Positions 33,501 to 43,027 of a stretch of 64,000 nt of DNA are shown piece by piece (the stretch's first letter is position 1; the number at the start of each line of letters is the position of its first letter). The notes under the pieces were generated by a model. The model searched no databases. It saw only the letters and a program-made list of their open reading frames with translations, and had not been told where the DNA came from. The position numbers were made by a program, and so were the translations under genes. Origin of the DNA: Paramarasmius palmivorus (taxonomy: Eukaryota; Basidiomycota; Agaricomycetes; Agaricales; Marasmiaceae); assembly GCA_037176845.1 (NCBI GenBank), contig JAYKXP010000060.1, positions 248,001 to 312,000 on the forward strand. Reading direction: 5' to 3'.

Positions 33501-34456
33501 GTGTCTTATCTGATAGTACAAACAAGAAACGAATGCTCTCGATAGAGAGCTCTCAGAATGTATCTGTAAATCAAAAACGTCATCGGATTATCTCATCTGT
33601 TCACACATCTTCCCCATATAGAAACCTACCAGCTCCCATATGGAACAACAATAGCTGTGCATATGATGCTGTCATTGATATCATTTGGCCATTATGGTAC
33701 ACTGACCCACATCAGTTCTCTCAATTTACAGACCTCAACAACAATCCTGCCTTGACATATCTGCTGGCGCTCTTTAATGATACCACTTCGAGAACCATTG
33801 ATATTTCTAAGGTGCGAGATCAATATAGAGCATATCTGATCCAACGATATCCATCTCAGTTCAGAGTAGGTGCTTTCACTTCAATCTGGGAGCTGGTTAG
33901 CATTACTTTCCCTCAGAGTCAGATTGGAGCTGACCACAGCAGATGTCGAAGATGCTTAGATATGTTTGAAAGTGATTCTAGTCACAACAATGATATATTG
34001 TTCAGTCAAGCCTCTTCAGAGATATCATCAATACAGGAATTAGCATCAAAATATAGTGTTGATAGATTAACTGCTCAAGCAAGGGTATGTTGCCAGTGTG
34101 CGAGGGACATACCAGTCAATGTACTTACTTCTTTCTTGCCCCCATTAATTGTATTTGAAATACGAGAAGCAGGTCCTTCACGGAAATTCCCGCATATTGA
34201 TCTCGACATAACCCTAGCTATATGTGACCATATCATACACTATCGCCTTGCTGGTGTTATCTATTTCAATGGTAATCACTTTATAACCCGCATCATAGAC
34301 AGGGAGCAGCAAGTCTGGTTCCATGATGGGATGGCATCACGTTATGCTCAAAGAGACAAATACATCTTTAATAGAAATTTAAAAACAAATGCCCTAGACT
34401 TGACCAAATGTAGGTCATATAAGGCATGCTATGTATTCTATATTGCACTTCATTGA
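26597..34456 (+). CDS. Helitron Rep/helicase with C-terminal cysteine-protease-like domain
   Basis: One uninterrupted frame of up to 2619 aa. The start is uncertain: ATGs at 27527 and 27692 fit the composition better than 26597. Order of parts: a Cys-rich N-terminal segment (CVICSKYVTVL, CGVCGQL); a Helitron-like N domain; the Rep nuclease with an HUH-type motif LHLHILLW near residue 996 and a two-tyrosine YVTDYITK near 1205; then a PIF1-type SF1 helicase with Walker A GGMGGTGKST near 1690, Walker B FFDEVSML near 1762 and GDFAQLPPP. The last 280 residues carry NNNSCAYDAV, NHFITRI and WFHDGM, a Cys-His-Asp arrangement like ubiquitin-specific proteases. Rep nicks and rejoins DNA for rolling-circle transposition, and the helicase unwinds it. 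No stop, frameshift or intron was seen, so the protein could be functional. Confidence 0.9.
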   Translation: MSAFHPSTSVLCTTTVLWTMVQSSTRFNGTLTREPLTEDTTLFQCTQFLHVSPTVYDRCPVLLAISPERTITTCPSITSCNTSVRTSAIEYCPRDQVEYQYIAACPGLDHLCLSPSHVVDAIPLHDLAPISLLATVRAWLLKPELPPSCIGENPTARRVCKPSLILVYLRELFVTLALVGRCTSTMYSPSFEAARLQIFLRRNCLFRHDFACQYRRLICSAEQDRTFGVLAVCDERTLALPLCTYASRMSRCIRISLSYLQYSVKCANDLTRSRDPPEHVEGGGRKREVPWIEIHDSFVPNARREPCTSDMRYFFVAHTDVASVEQYDPVSHTISAVPMMKLVPFVTLMESRTLAKLHGAANSSTMSKKSVADYFLDHKCVICSKYVTVLAVSTPVQRCRPKATRTKVKAANKQSNLTGILGHTHNIDDPDHSISAFPPSILDVDRTDSILRSACRRMQPNVFQEAGCGVCGQLKREHDLKPIHSMKGHLRPLYVDGVARQMRTSSTDPVQYETGPILASGCTGVCSMCRGALLKGNIPKHSLAAGLWLGDVPPVLQKLGYVEKLLVARVRHTAVFARIATGGRKMKANAMAFEAPIPKVYNILPPPKADIDEILAILFTGPLKPTIDDYKRTPFLVRRNVVKEALDWLIMNHLDYSDVKLSYDNLAEYDETCPPCAVIWREAETNKTVESEAVNDNCSEEGTEEGSCQFTVHGLTSDQLNGKTLGEITGLATQYFANGGKVLAIGHSETAESIWKNPTLYPRMFPWLFPYGVGGIGSTSLGETEHKKYLLMYCDKRFQVDENFPIVCFSHAQVKAATQAGWLLADKSSFSSIAKRILTLDHAVLSDIAIRMTNGEKVVPVTPAETACFKTISDLDRVAGKVSGSTTTKKYMRNEVWSLIAHKGAPSWYITIAPAEKHPLCLYYADTDTKFCPDVRTHVERIKLICQNPVASARFFNYIVTIFIEDILGCGSTHQGLYGNHDAHYGVVEQQGRLTLHLHILLWIKGFLSPKEIRERLLAGSEVFEQKLIAYLDSVFAGQFMNGSYDKVSKISDNMKSNETYKDPTDYLPTAPPAKCGTHSPQSVDIDCDKCQLYAAWVKQYELETNELILKVNYHDCRRNLNKDGTVKKRHLYKGCHDNKWGKCRARFPRELRKETTVDRDTGAILMRKDEAWFNTFSYPLTYFLRCNTDVSYLGSGTAIKSVVLYVTDYITKASLKTHVVFDAIISVFSKNGTVVNGSDTSEEKARKLMTKVVNLLTTKMEFGAPLICSYLLDYPDHYTDHHFIPFYWQQFVSRVQSDCDPGATYNGKERVALIKRGERIIGLSPVVDYTDRPSECEALSLYDWIRVAHRVTIKASNRRKKVLHTNKKDQSTPLPSNHYYFLPTHDLADTHVARIQKDSDKVVVNFVGATLPRRDQGDYNYYCCVMLVLFKPWRKGSDLKSHEQSWSDSFSNHQFTARQKQLMNNFMIKYECLDARDDYRAQMKKEIALSSSWDPIVGDDDLDDDWPEFNDIDPMDLIPGMDIADPNDFESPAIMKQYTKSYQRQLALRSTVRSILDSCRWSATAGQFIVPPLHDAPAVPMLPCDHWKATVQSKRKEILDQRAGRVPDSVRADFFARRDNKQVLQDTTDAVQVVDKSYLERKCISDAQDLISDTIAKFHLNPEQQRAFCIIANHSAAIYTEQLKMYIGGMGGTGKSTVLKALIHFFAQRNESYKLLVVAPTGSAAALLGGSTYHSAFGINDYSNGSNLPLIRERLMGVKYVFFDEVSMLSAWEMYRISRQLCLCFLDDDTEFGGLNMIFAGDFAQLPPPMGGESISLYGNRIGAFRSTLRQQEEAIGKTLWHYVTTVVILRENMRQKQQTEDDAKFRTALENMRYRNCTQADIAFLNTRVTSSVKGMQNISDPPFRNVAIITALNVQKDEINRLGSIRYAIESSEQLHHFYSEDIIKPTDRSKRGTETNENIIKLKTLTPSWQEYLWSLDPSASDTLVPGKVSFCKGMPVIIRKNLATELNITRGQEGTVYGWISRGSKTRPHLDTLFVQLTNPPSNVQIGNLPVNVVPITPTSDYATLKMPFGKGKTLKVFRSQVDVVPCFAMTDFASQGKTRLYNPVHLNNCRDFHGYYTALSRSSTAGGTVILDNFDPGVITGGLRGSALRQEYRELELLDDITKLRFEGKLPKGVIGRSRHELIISFRKIKGDDYVPSCMYSSIRWNKSDPLKIADVEDLGWQIIDDAVSKAQLNNAKKLALAMRPAYFPETQVEGKPKKAKVDPKCGTGSKRKPTVNPMKCLPSTMNKEIQGHDQRVLSDSTNKKRMLSIESSQNVSVNQKRHRIISSVHTSSPYRNLPAPIWNNNSCAYDAVIDIIWPLWYTDPHQFSQFTDLNNNPALTYLLALFNDTTSRTIDISKVRDQYRAYLIQRYPSQFRVGAFTSIWELVSITFPQSQIGADHSRCRRCLDMFESDSSHNNDILFSQASSEISSIQELASKYSVDRLTAQARVCCQCARDIPVNVLTSFLPPLIVFEIREAGPSRKFPHIDLDITLAICDHIIHYRLAGVIYFNGNHFITRIIDREQQVWFHDGMASRYAQRDKYIFNRNLKTNALDLTKCRSYKACYVFYIALH
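26597..34456 (+). mobile_element. Helitron, autonomous-type (termini not resolved)
   Basis: Defined by the intact Rep/helicase frame. The coding core from about 27700 to 34456 is visibly more AT-rich than the flanking genes, which fits a recent arrival. Helitrons end in 5' TC and 3' CTRR with a short hairpin just before the 3' end, and they make no target-site duplication. I could not fix either end, so the boundaries given are those of the coding frame and the true element is larger. Confidence 0.8.
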
Positions 34457-36287
34457 CCACTGGTGGTACTTATAGATTTCTGTTTGCATGGACGGCGAGA
34501 TATGTCGGAATAATGATTAAGGCTCTTTTTCCGAGGGTACTCACCTACGCCTTGCAGGACAGAGTGCTAGTTGTCGAGGGGGTGATAGCGGCCCGGGGGG
34601 TCCATGTTACAGTCTCCTGATGTCTTTCCGAGAAGACTCGCCTAGGCATCGCGGGTCATATCCCAATAAATTAAGTGGGTGATAACGGGCGACGATGACA
34701 ACCCACTTTCGTTGAGGGAAGCTCTCAGCCGTCGAGCGTCACGGCAAGCTGCAGCGCAGCTTATCCGTCTGAGTATAGTGTTTGATACACTGCTCCTGGG
34801 GTATTGTGCACCCCCGGCCAGATGAACCGAATGAGACTGATTCTAACGTGCGAGGTCTTCGCCACTGTTCTAACGGCCTCATAATACTGAAGCCACGCTC
34901 AAATTTTCAGTTACAATTCAATAGTGCATGAGTTGAAGCAAGATAACCACATAGTCGGTTTACTCACCTTACCGTCCGACAAACCTTTCCTTAGTTCGGT
35001 CCATTACCAGATACAGCAAGTTAATGCCAGAATGTTATACCGACGACGTGATAAACCTCTGCCAGTACAAAAAAGAGCTTCATTTTCATATCTCTAGCGG
35101 CTTGCTTCATTTCACCTATGACACGAGAGCCTTCCAGGTGAGATTTGATGAAACGGGCGACAAAGGACCTCAGGGTCGATTGGGTATCTACTGCATACCA
35201 GCTGTTACGAGGAGATACCAAATACTCATAGGGTGGTAGTAGAAGTGCCTTGGGAAGCGACACAATGGTCAGTTTCGTCCTGCGACCGAGATTAGGTAAA
35301 CCTATTCTAACCACAGACCGCGACCAATACCTATGCGCTTCCCCTCGCCATTTCCTCGTCCGATTCAAGCAGTGTGTTCTTCTTTTGGGGCTCATATTAA
35401 TGGAAAGCGATCCTCCAACAGTCCAGACAGCGCACCCGGGTGTTTTCAACGAAAGGCTTTGTAAGGCGATAGTTCATCAGTAGCACTATGCACTCATCGA
35501 TCATACTATTTCCAGGGTACATCCAGATTACAAGGGCAAGCAGCGCCGGCTAGTCACCCTACAATAACCCACTTCGCCCACAAATCGTTCTTTAATCGGA
35601 CTATCGGAATTCAAGCAAAGATCATTACCGATTAAGGTTTCAGATGGGAGCCCTCCTGCACCTCTAACTGTGCCATTGAAAGGTCTCACTATGCCTTTAC
35701 GCAATATTCACCAACGGATGGTGGGCGGTAGTGAAGTGAGACTGGTTGTCGTTGCTGAGAGTTGAAGCGTTTGTTCTGGCGACTCAACGATTTGCTTCGG
35801 GCAAAACGAGGTACGTGTCAAGATATTGCTCCTATGCATGGCCTAATGTACCCTCCAGGACGTCTCGAGACCGTCAGGTCGAGCTTCTGTAGCCAGCTCA
35901 TCAGAAGGCGAACCTGTGAAGTAGGACTCGGGGACCCTCATTCATTTGCGAAGTCATCTTCTTACAGTCGATGTCCCGAGGATACGCTTGACCATGGTTC
36001 GTACTTGTACTACGTTCCGTTTTCTTCACAGACGCTAGAACCTATGGTAGACCAAATTTTGTGTTGGTCAACACGCGAACATTACCTCGGACGCTCAGCT
36101 GGAGAACGTTCCTGTTTCATACCACCTCTTCCTGTACAAGCGATGCCCAACGCGAATATATCACTTGATCTTATCTCTTTACTGTCACCGCTAGACCGAG
36201 CGAACACTTAATATCAACGGCAGAAAAAACATACAATTACAGACACGGAAAATGTGAACTAAGCCGATACGTGACCTTCAAATACAG
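34457..36287. other. Region 3' of the Helitron, no supported gene
   Basis: Base composition returns to that of the host genes right after 34456. Open frames occur on the minus strand around 35021-35449 and on the plus strand around 35762-36211. Neither shows a family signature or consistent splice partners. The Helitron 3' terminus should lie in the first part of this stretch. Confidence 0.4.
34673..34708. repeat. Inverted repeat (8-bp arms) 3' of the Helitron frame
   Basis: AAGTGGGT at 34673-34680 is matched by ACCCACTT at 34701-34708, with a 20-base loop. It could form a hairpin. It is not directly followed by a CTRR end, so its link to the Helitron terminus is weak. Confidence 0.3.
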
Positions 36288-37005
36288 CTACATGCGACCA
36301 AAAGTAACTACTCTGTTTATTCGTTGCCTGTTACATTTGCCTAGAGAGGTATACTGATCAAGCTTCAGTTTATGTCTACGGTAAACCGGCTCTCGCTTAC
36401 AAGTGTTAACTGCAACGTTAAGGTTCTCTCCGGATATAGGTCGTACTTGGAGGTGAGGGGCGACCACTGTTTGGAGCCATTGCATTGTCAACCGATGAGA
36501 GATGACCAGGTCCGGCGACAATGGCCTTGCTGCCGAAAGGTCGGAGATGATTCGAGAAACTTCAGCTGCCCACAGATGGGTGTTGGACACCCCGTTGAAT
36601 GACTGTTCAGCAGCCGCATCTCCAGGTGGGCAACGTAGATCCTGTGCTTCCTGTTCGTCTAGATACGGGACCGCTTCAAGTATAGATTGACTGAGTAAAT
36701 CTACGTTCGCGCGAAACCTTGCATTCAGCAATGTTTCCCGAGGCTCCTTTCGTTGCACGTGGATAGGGAAGTCCTGTGTATGATAGTCAGAGCATGTAGA
36801 CGGGCCAAGGGATAATACGCACTGCCAAGTTCCTCAATAACATGAGCTCCAACTCCCGATCGGTCACACCACGGCGTATCCCATCAATGAGCCCGTTGCT
36901 GGTACGGGGATAGCTTTCAACCACACGGGAAAAGAACTCCTGGTGGCATGGCAGGAGCACTTCGAAAACAAGGTAAGCGCGTTCTGGCTGAATGAAGTCC
37001 GGCAT
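36288..37005 (-). CDS. ESYPR-family orphan protein (right copy)
   Basis: Two exons, 37005-36823 and 36773-36288, give 222 aa. It is homologous to the gene at 12047-12718: EFFSRVVESYPR near residue 24, an intron at the same position and phase, CPPGDAA, and HLWAAEVSRI. The 3' third is basic (KREPVYRRHKLKL) and differs from the left copy. No named domain is seen and the protein has no signal peptide or membrane segment. It starts 634 bases from, and divergently to, the nucleotidyltransferase-like gene at 37639, the same pairing as on the left side of the Helitron but mirrored. Confidence 0.65.
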
Positions 37006-37638
37006 GCTGAAGATAAGTTGAACAGATCACTCCAATAACGGTGAGGTTTATGAGGGTCCTAAAGTCCTTGTCACCTGCGTCTCTTCTAGCTTTGCACCTG
37101 ACGAGTGTTATTCGCATCTTGCTCGCAACAGATAACTCCGCCATAATTCTCACCTGGATCTCCAACTTTCTTGGGCGTTTCCATGTTGCTTGCGGCTCGA
37201 AGAATAGTCTAATGAACACGATGACTATTCTTAGTCGAACAACGAGGTCAAGGAAAAGATAGGCACACAGCGTCCGAAGATTTGGTTTTGTTTCGCATAC
37301 CCTTTATATCTCCCACGTGAACACGTTTACGCACTCCTTACGCACTCCTCCATTCACTTACTCTATCCCAAAGACATTCTCTTCAGTATGCCTGTTCATT
37401 TAGCTTCGCCATGGCTTCCCGAAAGCATTTCCTTCTCCTAAACCGAAGTGGTACGCCCCAAGCCGACTAATCTATGTATCAACTATCTAACACAAGAATA
37501 GACTAAAACAAGACTCACCGTCTTCCAAAGCATCATCTGCAAAGCCCGACGCCTACTTTTCTTTAAATTACGCGACCATAGTCACTGTGTTTGCTCTAAC
37601 CCTGTCTAATCCAATACCCTGTCATATTCGACGCCTAG
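37006..37638. other. Divergent intergenic region of the right-hand gene pair
   Basis: It separates the ESYPR gene (minus) from the nucleotidyltransferase-like gene (plus), and probably acts as a divergent promoter. A small upstream exon of the plus-strand gene, perhaps the missing F-box segment, could lie here, but none could be supported. Confidence 0.4.
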
Positions 37639-39364
37639 ATGGACGGTAAGTCTTCATTTGATGAGCTTACATCGGCCTGTTAATCCTTCACCTCAGCATC
37701 GAACATATACAAACTTTTTCTTCCAACCGAGGACGCAATTAAACAGTTTTATTCCCTTCAGAGAGAGCATGGCGCCGTTGTCACTGGGCCTGCACTCATA
37801 TCTATGTTCCGAGCAATCCCACTTCCGTCCACAGTGCTTACAATCTTGTGTCCTCCAACCGCAACGGCCCCCTTGTCCGGTTTCTTCCACCAACACCTAT
37901 ACACCTTAGACAATAACTTTGTCCCCAGTTGCCTATACGGCTGCTCCGCAAACGAATCCATCTTGCTATCGAACAGCCAAGGCCACCAGATACTACTTCT
38001 CACCGTTGGATCGACCCCAATGGATCACATTCTTAGTGCATGCTCCAGTATGTTTCTTTCACCTTGAAGAGTAACAAAGCTGATGATGAAACACTAGCGC
38101 TATTCATGACATTCGCAACCTGCTCCAAAGTTGTAATTCTTTATCCGACAACCATGTTCAGCGGTTCATGCATCCAATTCTCTTCGCCATGCTGTGAAGC
38201 CCTCATGGAACGCTTAGCGTGTTCCGGCTGGGCCATCCGTAGGACGCTCTCCGCAAAGGAAGCCGTTGACGTCGACTGTGAGCTATCGGTCGTTCCTCGG
38301 TGGGCTACCGACTCGTACAGCAAGATATTTCCCTTAGGAGTACAATCATCGGCGAAGAGCCCAATTGACCACATGATGGATCTCTCATCTTGGCGATTGT
38401 TCAGCCCAGACAACATGGGGGTCCACATGGAGAGGAATGTGATAGAAACCCCCTTCATTCCCATGCCGGTCGTATTGATATGGGAAGCCGAGCGAGCGTT
38501 GTGGGGTTTCATGAGCAGTCAAGCTCTACGGACAGAAGGGAACTTCGGCCGAGGTCAAGTAAGTACTTTCTTCGTGCCCAGTGTTTCAAAGAAGATAACA
38601 TACATACCAGGGCAATACCGCGGTCTCCTCCAATGTAGAGCATACCACGCAGAAGTACAACAGGTTGAGGTGCGTTGCTTTCTGATCTATCACACCATAT
38701 ATTCATTTCAAGCTCGCTCAAAGTTTGTCTTGCGTCACTGAGGACGATATGGATCCCTACGAATTTCCGGAGACAGATCAATGGTTGGGAACCTCAATCT
38801 TAGTGGGGCAGAACAGGTGATATTAACCAATTTCGACATGTGGTCTGTATTAATACTTTCCAGTGGACTTCAAAGTTCTATGACATGCGAAGAGGTCACT
38901 GCCTTCCTAGTCGGCTTCTATCCTCGTCTAGTGGAGGATTTTAAGCACGATGTCATCCTTCGCAGGCTTCATTGTTTTTTCCGTGAAGTGGATGTCGACG
39001 TTAGGCTATCAACCGGCGCTTTCGACGAAAATCCTACGGGTTTCACCGCACACTCAGTGCTCCAGGGTCTTGAATTTGTTTTCGGTGAACATACATCAGG
39101 TCACGTGGAGGTGAGCGTCTATACAAGTTCTTCGATGATTTTCCTAACGTTTCCTAGTTCAAGTTATCGTTTCACTACAGCTGGTTAACAAAATCCGTTC
39201 ATACTGTGTGTACTTTCATAGTACCGGGAGGAAGAGAACAAAAATTGCGAAAAGCACTTTCCGACTGGAACGACAGTGCTCTGTACTCGGCCCACGTTGA
39301 GTTTGCGGTCACTACAGTTAACGGACCGCTCCCTGCCTCGACTCCACCCACTTTTCTTGTCTAA
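37639..39364 (+). CDS. Nucleotidyltransferase-like orphan-family protein (right copy)
   Basis: Seven exons (37639-37645, 37697-38047, 38098-38558, 38611-38669, 38724-38816, 38864-39110, 39158-39364) sum to 1425 nt, 474 aa. The middle matches the left copy: HGAVVTGPALISMF, then after an intron at the same place and phase LFMTFATCSKVVILYPTTMF, VLIWEAERALW, a linker, and a C-terminal unit LVGFYPRLVEDF ... VCTFIVPGG. The glycine loop and following strand resemble a nucleotidyltransferase fold without the usual acidic pair, so activity is doubtful. The F-box-like N-terminus of the left copy was not found, and exon 1 is only seven bases in this model, so the true 5' end may differ. It is the divergent partner of the ESYPR gene. 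Confidence 0.7.
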
Positions 39365-40001
39365 TCGAAATCGGGCGCTTGGTTACCATGTTCGTTGTAC
39401 CCTACTTTTCAATCAAAACTCAATATGACTCCTCCACGCGCGATTAAGACGGGCCCAAACTACTTTACTTACCACATCCGGCACCTGTAACGACACGTTC
39501 CCTCGAGTCAATGACGGAGTACAAAGAGGCGCCGGCGGCGTAGGCGTTAGTCTCCCAGTGGCAAATTACCTGCCGTGAGCACTCTGTCTCTCATGACCCA
39601 GAACAATTGAACATCCAGCTCAATACTGGGTCAACGTACGCTGCAGAGGATCAATGTAATCACCGTATGGACTGCATACTCGAGCAACGGAATCCGCTGT
39701 CCTTGTCGGCCTCGAAACTTCTTTCTGGCGGGACCCGAACATCGTACTAGTTGACCGCCCAGAGGTAGAGTGACACGAGTCCTTACCTTTTAGGCGCATA
39801 AGTATCTTCGATATCAATCACTTACCACATCCTCGGTGAGCTTACACGACGGGTTCAGAATTCAATCGTTCCAGCTTCTACGCATCGTGCCTCCGACCTG
39901 AGCGTCGCCAGCGGATCAGAGGGTCGTCTCTCTCACGAACGGTCTGCAAAAATCGTTCTTTAAAGCTGTGAATTCCTTCTTAACAGTCAACTCCCATATC
40001 G
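39365..40001. other. Intergenic region, no gene seen
   Basis: No conserved coding sequence was recognised between the two tandem nucleotidyltransferase-like genes. Short open frames here lack partners. Confidence 0.4.
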
Positions 40002-41700
40002 ATGTCCATCCTCATGGAAGAAAGCAACTTTCCCCCACTGTATGTATCGTCCTCATCCAACAGTCCTTTCCCCTGTATTTGCTTACTTGATCCCTTCCCC
40101 CGCAGCGGCCATATGGCATACGACATCTTAGTAGGCAAACCTACTGAGCGCGTACTCGACTACGACAAGAAACTCGAGCTCAATCGACTCGCGAAAAAAG
40201 CCCGGATCGAAACCGTAATGCAAGTCCACCTAGACGTCTTCTCCGATTCAGAATGGGACGCGCTCCGCAAAATTTTTGTCGAAACGGACGCCGTGGTATC
40301 AGGAACAACCGTAACTGGATGCCTCACTACCCCAGACGACGATAGTCCGTTCCAGATATTCGTCGGCCAACAATACACGGCTCTGATCCTGGATTTCGTC
40401 GACAGCACGGAATTCACCTTCGATTCCAATCTTCCAGCGCATATGCGCCTTGACGACCCCTCCGATACGATGTGGTTAGATTTTCAACATAGCAATACGT
40501 TATTCGCGAATAAATCACCCCATACCCCCACCGTCGACGATGATACTTACGTGGCCAATGTGTTCAACTTCACCGGTCCAAACAAGCGCAAAATTCAAGT
40601 GGTCTCCGGTAACATATCATCCGTACAGCTTGTACTTGCCATGAAGTCCAGTAAGCACACTATCCTGCTCATGTTATACTTACTCTAACCTCAATGATGC
40701 CCTCCAGCCATGCATATGAACATGATTACCGCTTGGGACTTAGTAATGGCGTACCCGCAGCTTACGCTAGACCGTCGAGAGGCACTAGACACCGACAACC
40801 GTCAGGGTGCGGAAATCACCGATATGTCTCCTTTCTTCGACGCTGATGGCATATTGGTGAATCCCATGCTCACTGCCTACGACGTCGCTGTACCTGGCTC
40901 TGAGGTCACAGTCCTTCCAAGGCATTTCGGCGACGAATTCACTCTGAGAATCGCATTACCCGCGATTCCTCTTCCATACGGCGACGCTCTTCCTGGCAGC
41001 CGTGCGTCCCTTTATTCCAACTCTTGGCAGCTGCGATTCGGGCCAAAGGAACACGACCGTCGTAATCTAATGTCTGTTGAGTCCACGGTCTTTCGGCATT
41101 CTTTCGTGTCGAAATCTATCATGCTTTCTCCCACCGTGGAGTCAGTTGTTCTGCAGAAGCTGCCGCTGGAATGGAGGAACGCGGTCACTGGCCATGCTGC
41201 CATCTCTCGTCCTGACGAAGAAATCTTCTTCGCGCTCCTTCGCGAGGCGTATGAAGAGATCTCAGCGCCTGATTCCCCTTACTTTCTCCTGTGTGGAAGA
41301 ATAGCCACCGAATTTAGAAAGTGGAATAGCTCCTGGTGCAAAGTTGGCAGAAAGCGAGTTCCTCCTGCCGGCGTAGCATACTGTTCTTTCCGCACGCTGT
41401 CGAACCTCGAAGCAGGTTTGGATGGCTCCGCCCAGGTATGACCCAATACCGCTTTGGAATATATAATGATACTCATAGCTTCGTTTAGGTCGAGTACTTG
41501 TCAAAAGTCATACCGGAGTACGATAATCAAGTTTGGACGAACCTAGTGATAAGGGTGATTCGGAACAATGAGCAGGACTGGAGAAACCTCGTCATACAAG
41601 GGATTAACGGGCTTCATCCTATCTTCATGAATATTCGCTTGCGTAAGTCCAACATTTCACGCGTTAACACCTTCAGGCATTAGACTCATCGAAAACTTAG
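40002..41700 (+). CDS. Nucleotidyltransferase-like orphan-family protein (third copy)
   Basis: Five exons (40002-40039, 40106-40650, 40708-41435, 41489-41642, 41684-41700) can be joined in phase. The central region matches the other two copies: DAVVSGTTVTGCL for the glycine loop, then VQLVLAMKS-T at the conserved intron (phase 1), and MHMNMITAWDLVMAYPQLTL where the copies read THLMNFATATEYVSLYP. The C-terminal block (VEYLSKVIPEYDNQVWT) lines up only with the start of the C-terminal unit of the other copies, and the final exon is very short, so this copy may be truncated. An N-terminal F-box is absent. It is in tandem with the copy at 37639. The function of the family is unknown. Confidence 0.65.
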
Positions 41701-42104
41701 TAATCTTCGACGGTTCTCCAGGACTCCTTGTACCAATTTAGACACCTCAGAAGTCGTCTTCCGGCATGCCTTCGGTCAAGTTATCTATGTGTTCCTCTTT
41801 ACATAGATTCCTCTATTCGAAGACCGAGCTTGCTGTACTGTATTCTGTTTGACAATCAATACAATTCACACTTGTTCTCGAAGATTTCAGATGCTCATCT
41901 GGATCTTTAGGATCTATTACATGTGCAGTGGCGGTAGCGTACACAGGTGCCTAGCGGGTCCTTCATTTACACTCTTGTTGTGAAGGATCCTCCATGCGCC
42001 CACCGAAAAGGATCCGAAAAGAAATTACTAGGAAGCTCTGTTTTGGATCACGGGGCAAGCACACAGAGTAGGTTAAAAGGGCACCCCTCCGTTCCTTTTC
42101 AAGC
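41701..42104. other. Intergenic region, no gene seen
   Basis: It could include remnants of the C-terminal unit missing from the third nucleotidyltransferase-like copy, but none could be read. It holds the promoter of the gene at 42105. Confidence 0.4.
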
Positions 42105-42888
42105 ATGAACCCATCTCTTCTTCCTACGATGGATAACTCTCTTCCTGTGACTGAATATGACCAGCCTCCTGCCTCTGAGCCCAGCGCTTTGCTGACCACT
42201 CTAAACTGCATCACCATGGGTGTACTGACTGGTTCGTGTTTCTACTCCTTCTTATCCCCTTCTCCTCTTCAACCCGTCACTCGTCATTGCTGATGAACAT
42301 AATGCATCCCACAGGAAGCGATAGCGACGCGCTCGACAAGCTCAACCTAAGCGAAAACACTGCATTGGACGCAGTCGTATCGGCTTTCATCAAGAAGAGT
42401 TAGTAAATCGTGTCCACTTGCCATGCTTCGCCTCTGACATATTTTTAAATTCTAAATTTTAGACTATCTTGCGCGTTTCGTCGAAACACACTACCAAATT
42501 GGTGTCGAGAATCCCCAGGCAAGCAAAGCCGTCCCAACATTGACGCTCAGGTGTCAAAACTGCAACCACATCGTCAATCTGCCCCCTGCAGACTCACGCT
42601 GGTACTGCGTAACCAGGGGCCTGCGCATCGGCTATGTGCGCGGGTGGTATGTCCTTTGCGCTGTTACGTTTCCCGCCATTCATTGATTCATCTTCAAATA
42701 GGGATGCGGTGAAGAAGCTTGTCCTCCACGTAGCAGAGAACAAATACGCAGCGTACACCAACAGAGAGACAGCTAGGAAAGCCTTTATCGTAGCCGTAGC
42801 GAACCGCGAGGCGAATGTCGTTGTTACAGGAGAGTACGCTATGGCTTATGATCCGCTTCCTGATGTAGAAGGATTCCTGTACCCTTAG
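42105..42888 (+). CDS. RNase H1 N-terminal-type (viroplasmin-like fold) domain protein
   Basis: Four exons, 42105-42231, 42315-42398, 42463-42646 and 42702-42888, give 193 aa with all phases closing. The C-terminal half matches the small domain found at the N-terminus of eukaryotic RNase H1, which binds RNA-DNA hybrids: WYCVTRGLRIGYVRGWDAV, then KYAAYTNRETARKAF. There is no RNase H catalytic domain. Before it sits a single CQNC pair, which could bind metal only with a partner. Stand-alone forms are known as a mushroom family of unclear role. Nucleic-acid binding is a reasonable inference; anything further is not supported. Confidence 0.75.
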
Positions 42889-43027
42889 TTAGAATGCTAC
42901 ATCGATTGTCGATTTGAATACATATCTCCTTTTACCGAACTCGTTCCTGTCGGTGACGCTCACCGACCCACACCAAGCTAGTATATCCGACGACGACGAC
43001 GATCCAGTCCAAGAGTATGTCCGCCTC

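Noticed and set aside
34673..34708. Hairpin as the Helitron 3' terminal hairpin
   Set aside because: The loop is long and no CTRR end follows within a few bases, so I list it only as an inverted repeat.
35021..36211. Open frames on both strands between the Helitron and the right ESYPR gene
   Set aside because: No shared blocks with the orphan families seen nearby and no phase-consistent joins; probably chance or decayed sequence.
42463..42888. Reading the viroplasmin-like domain as a plant-virus insertion
   Set aside because: The same small domain is the normal N-terminal part of cellular RNase H1, and the gene has ordinary fungal introns.
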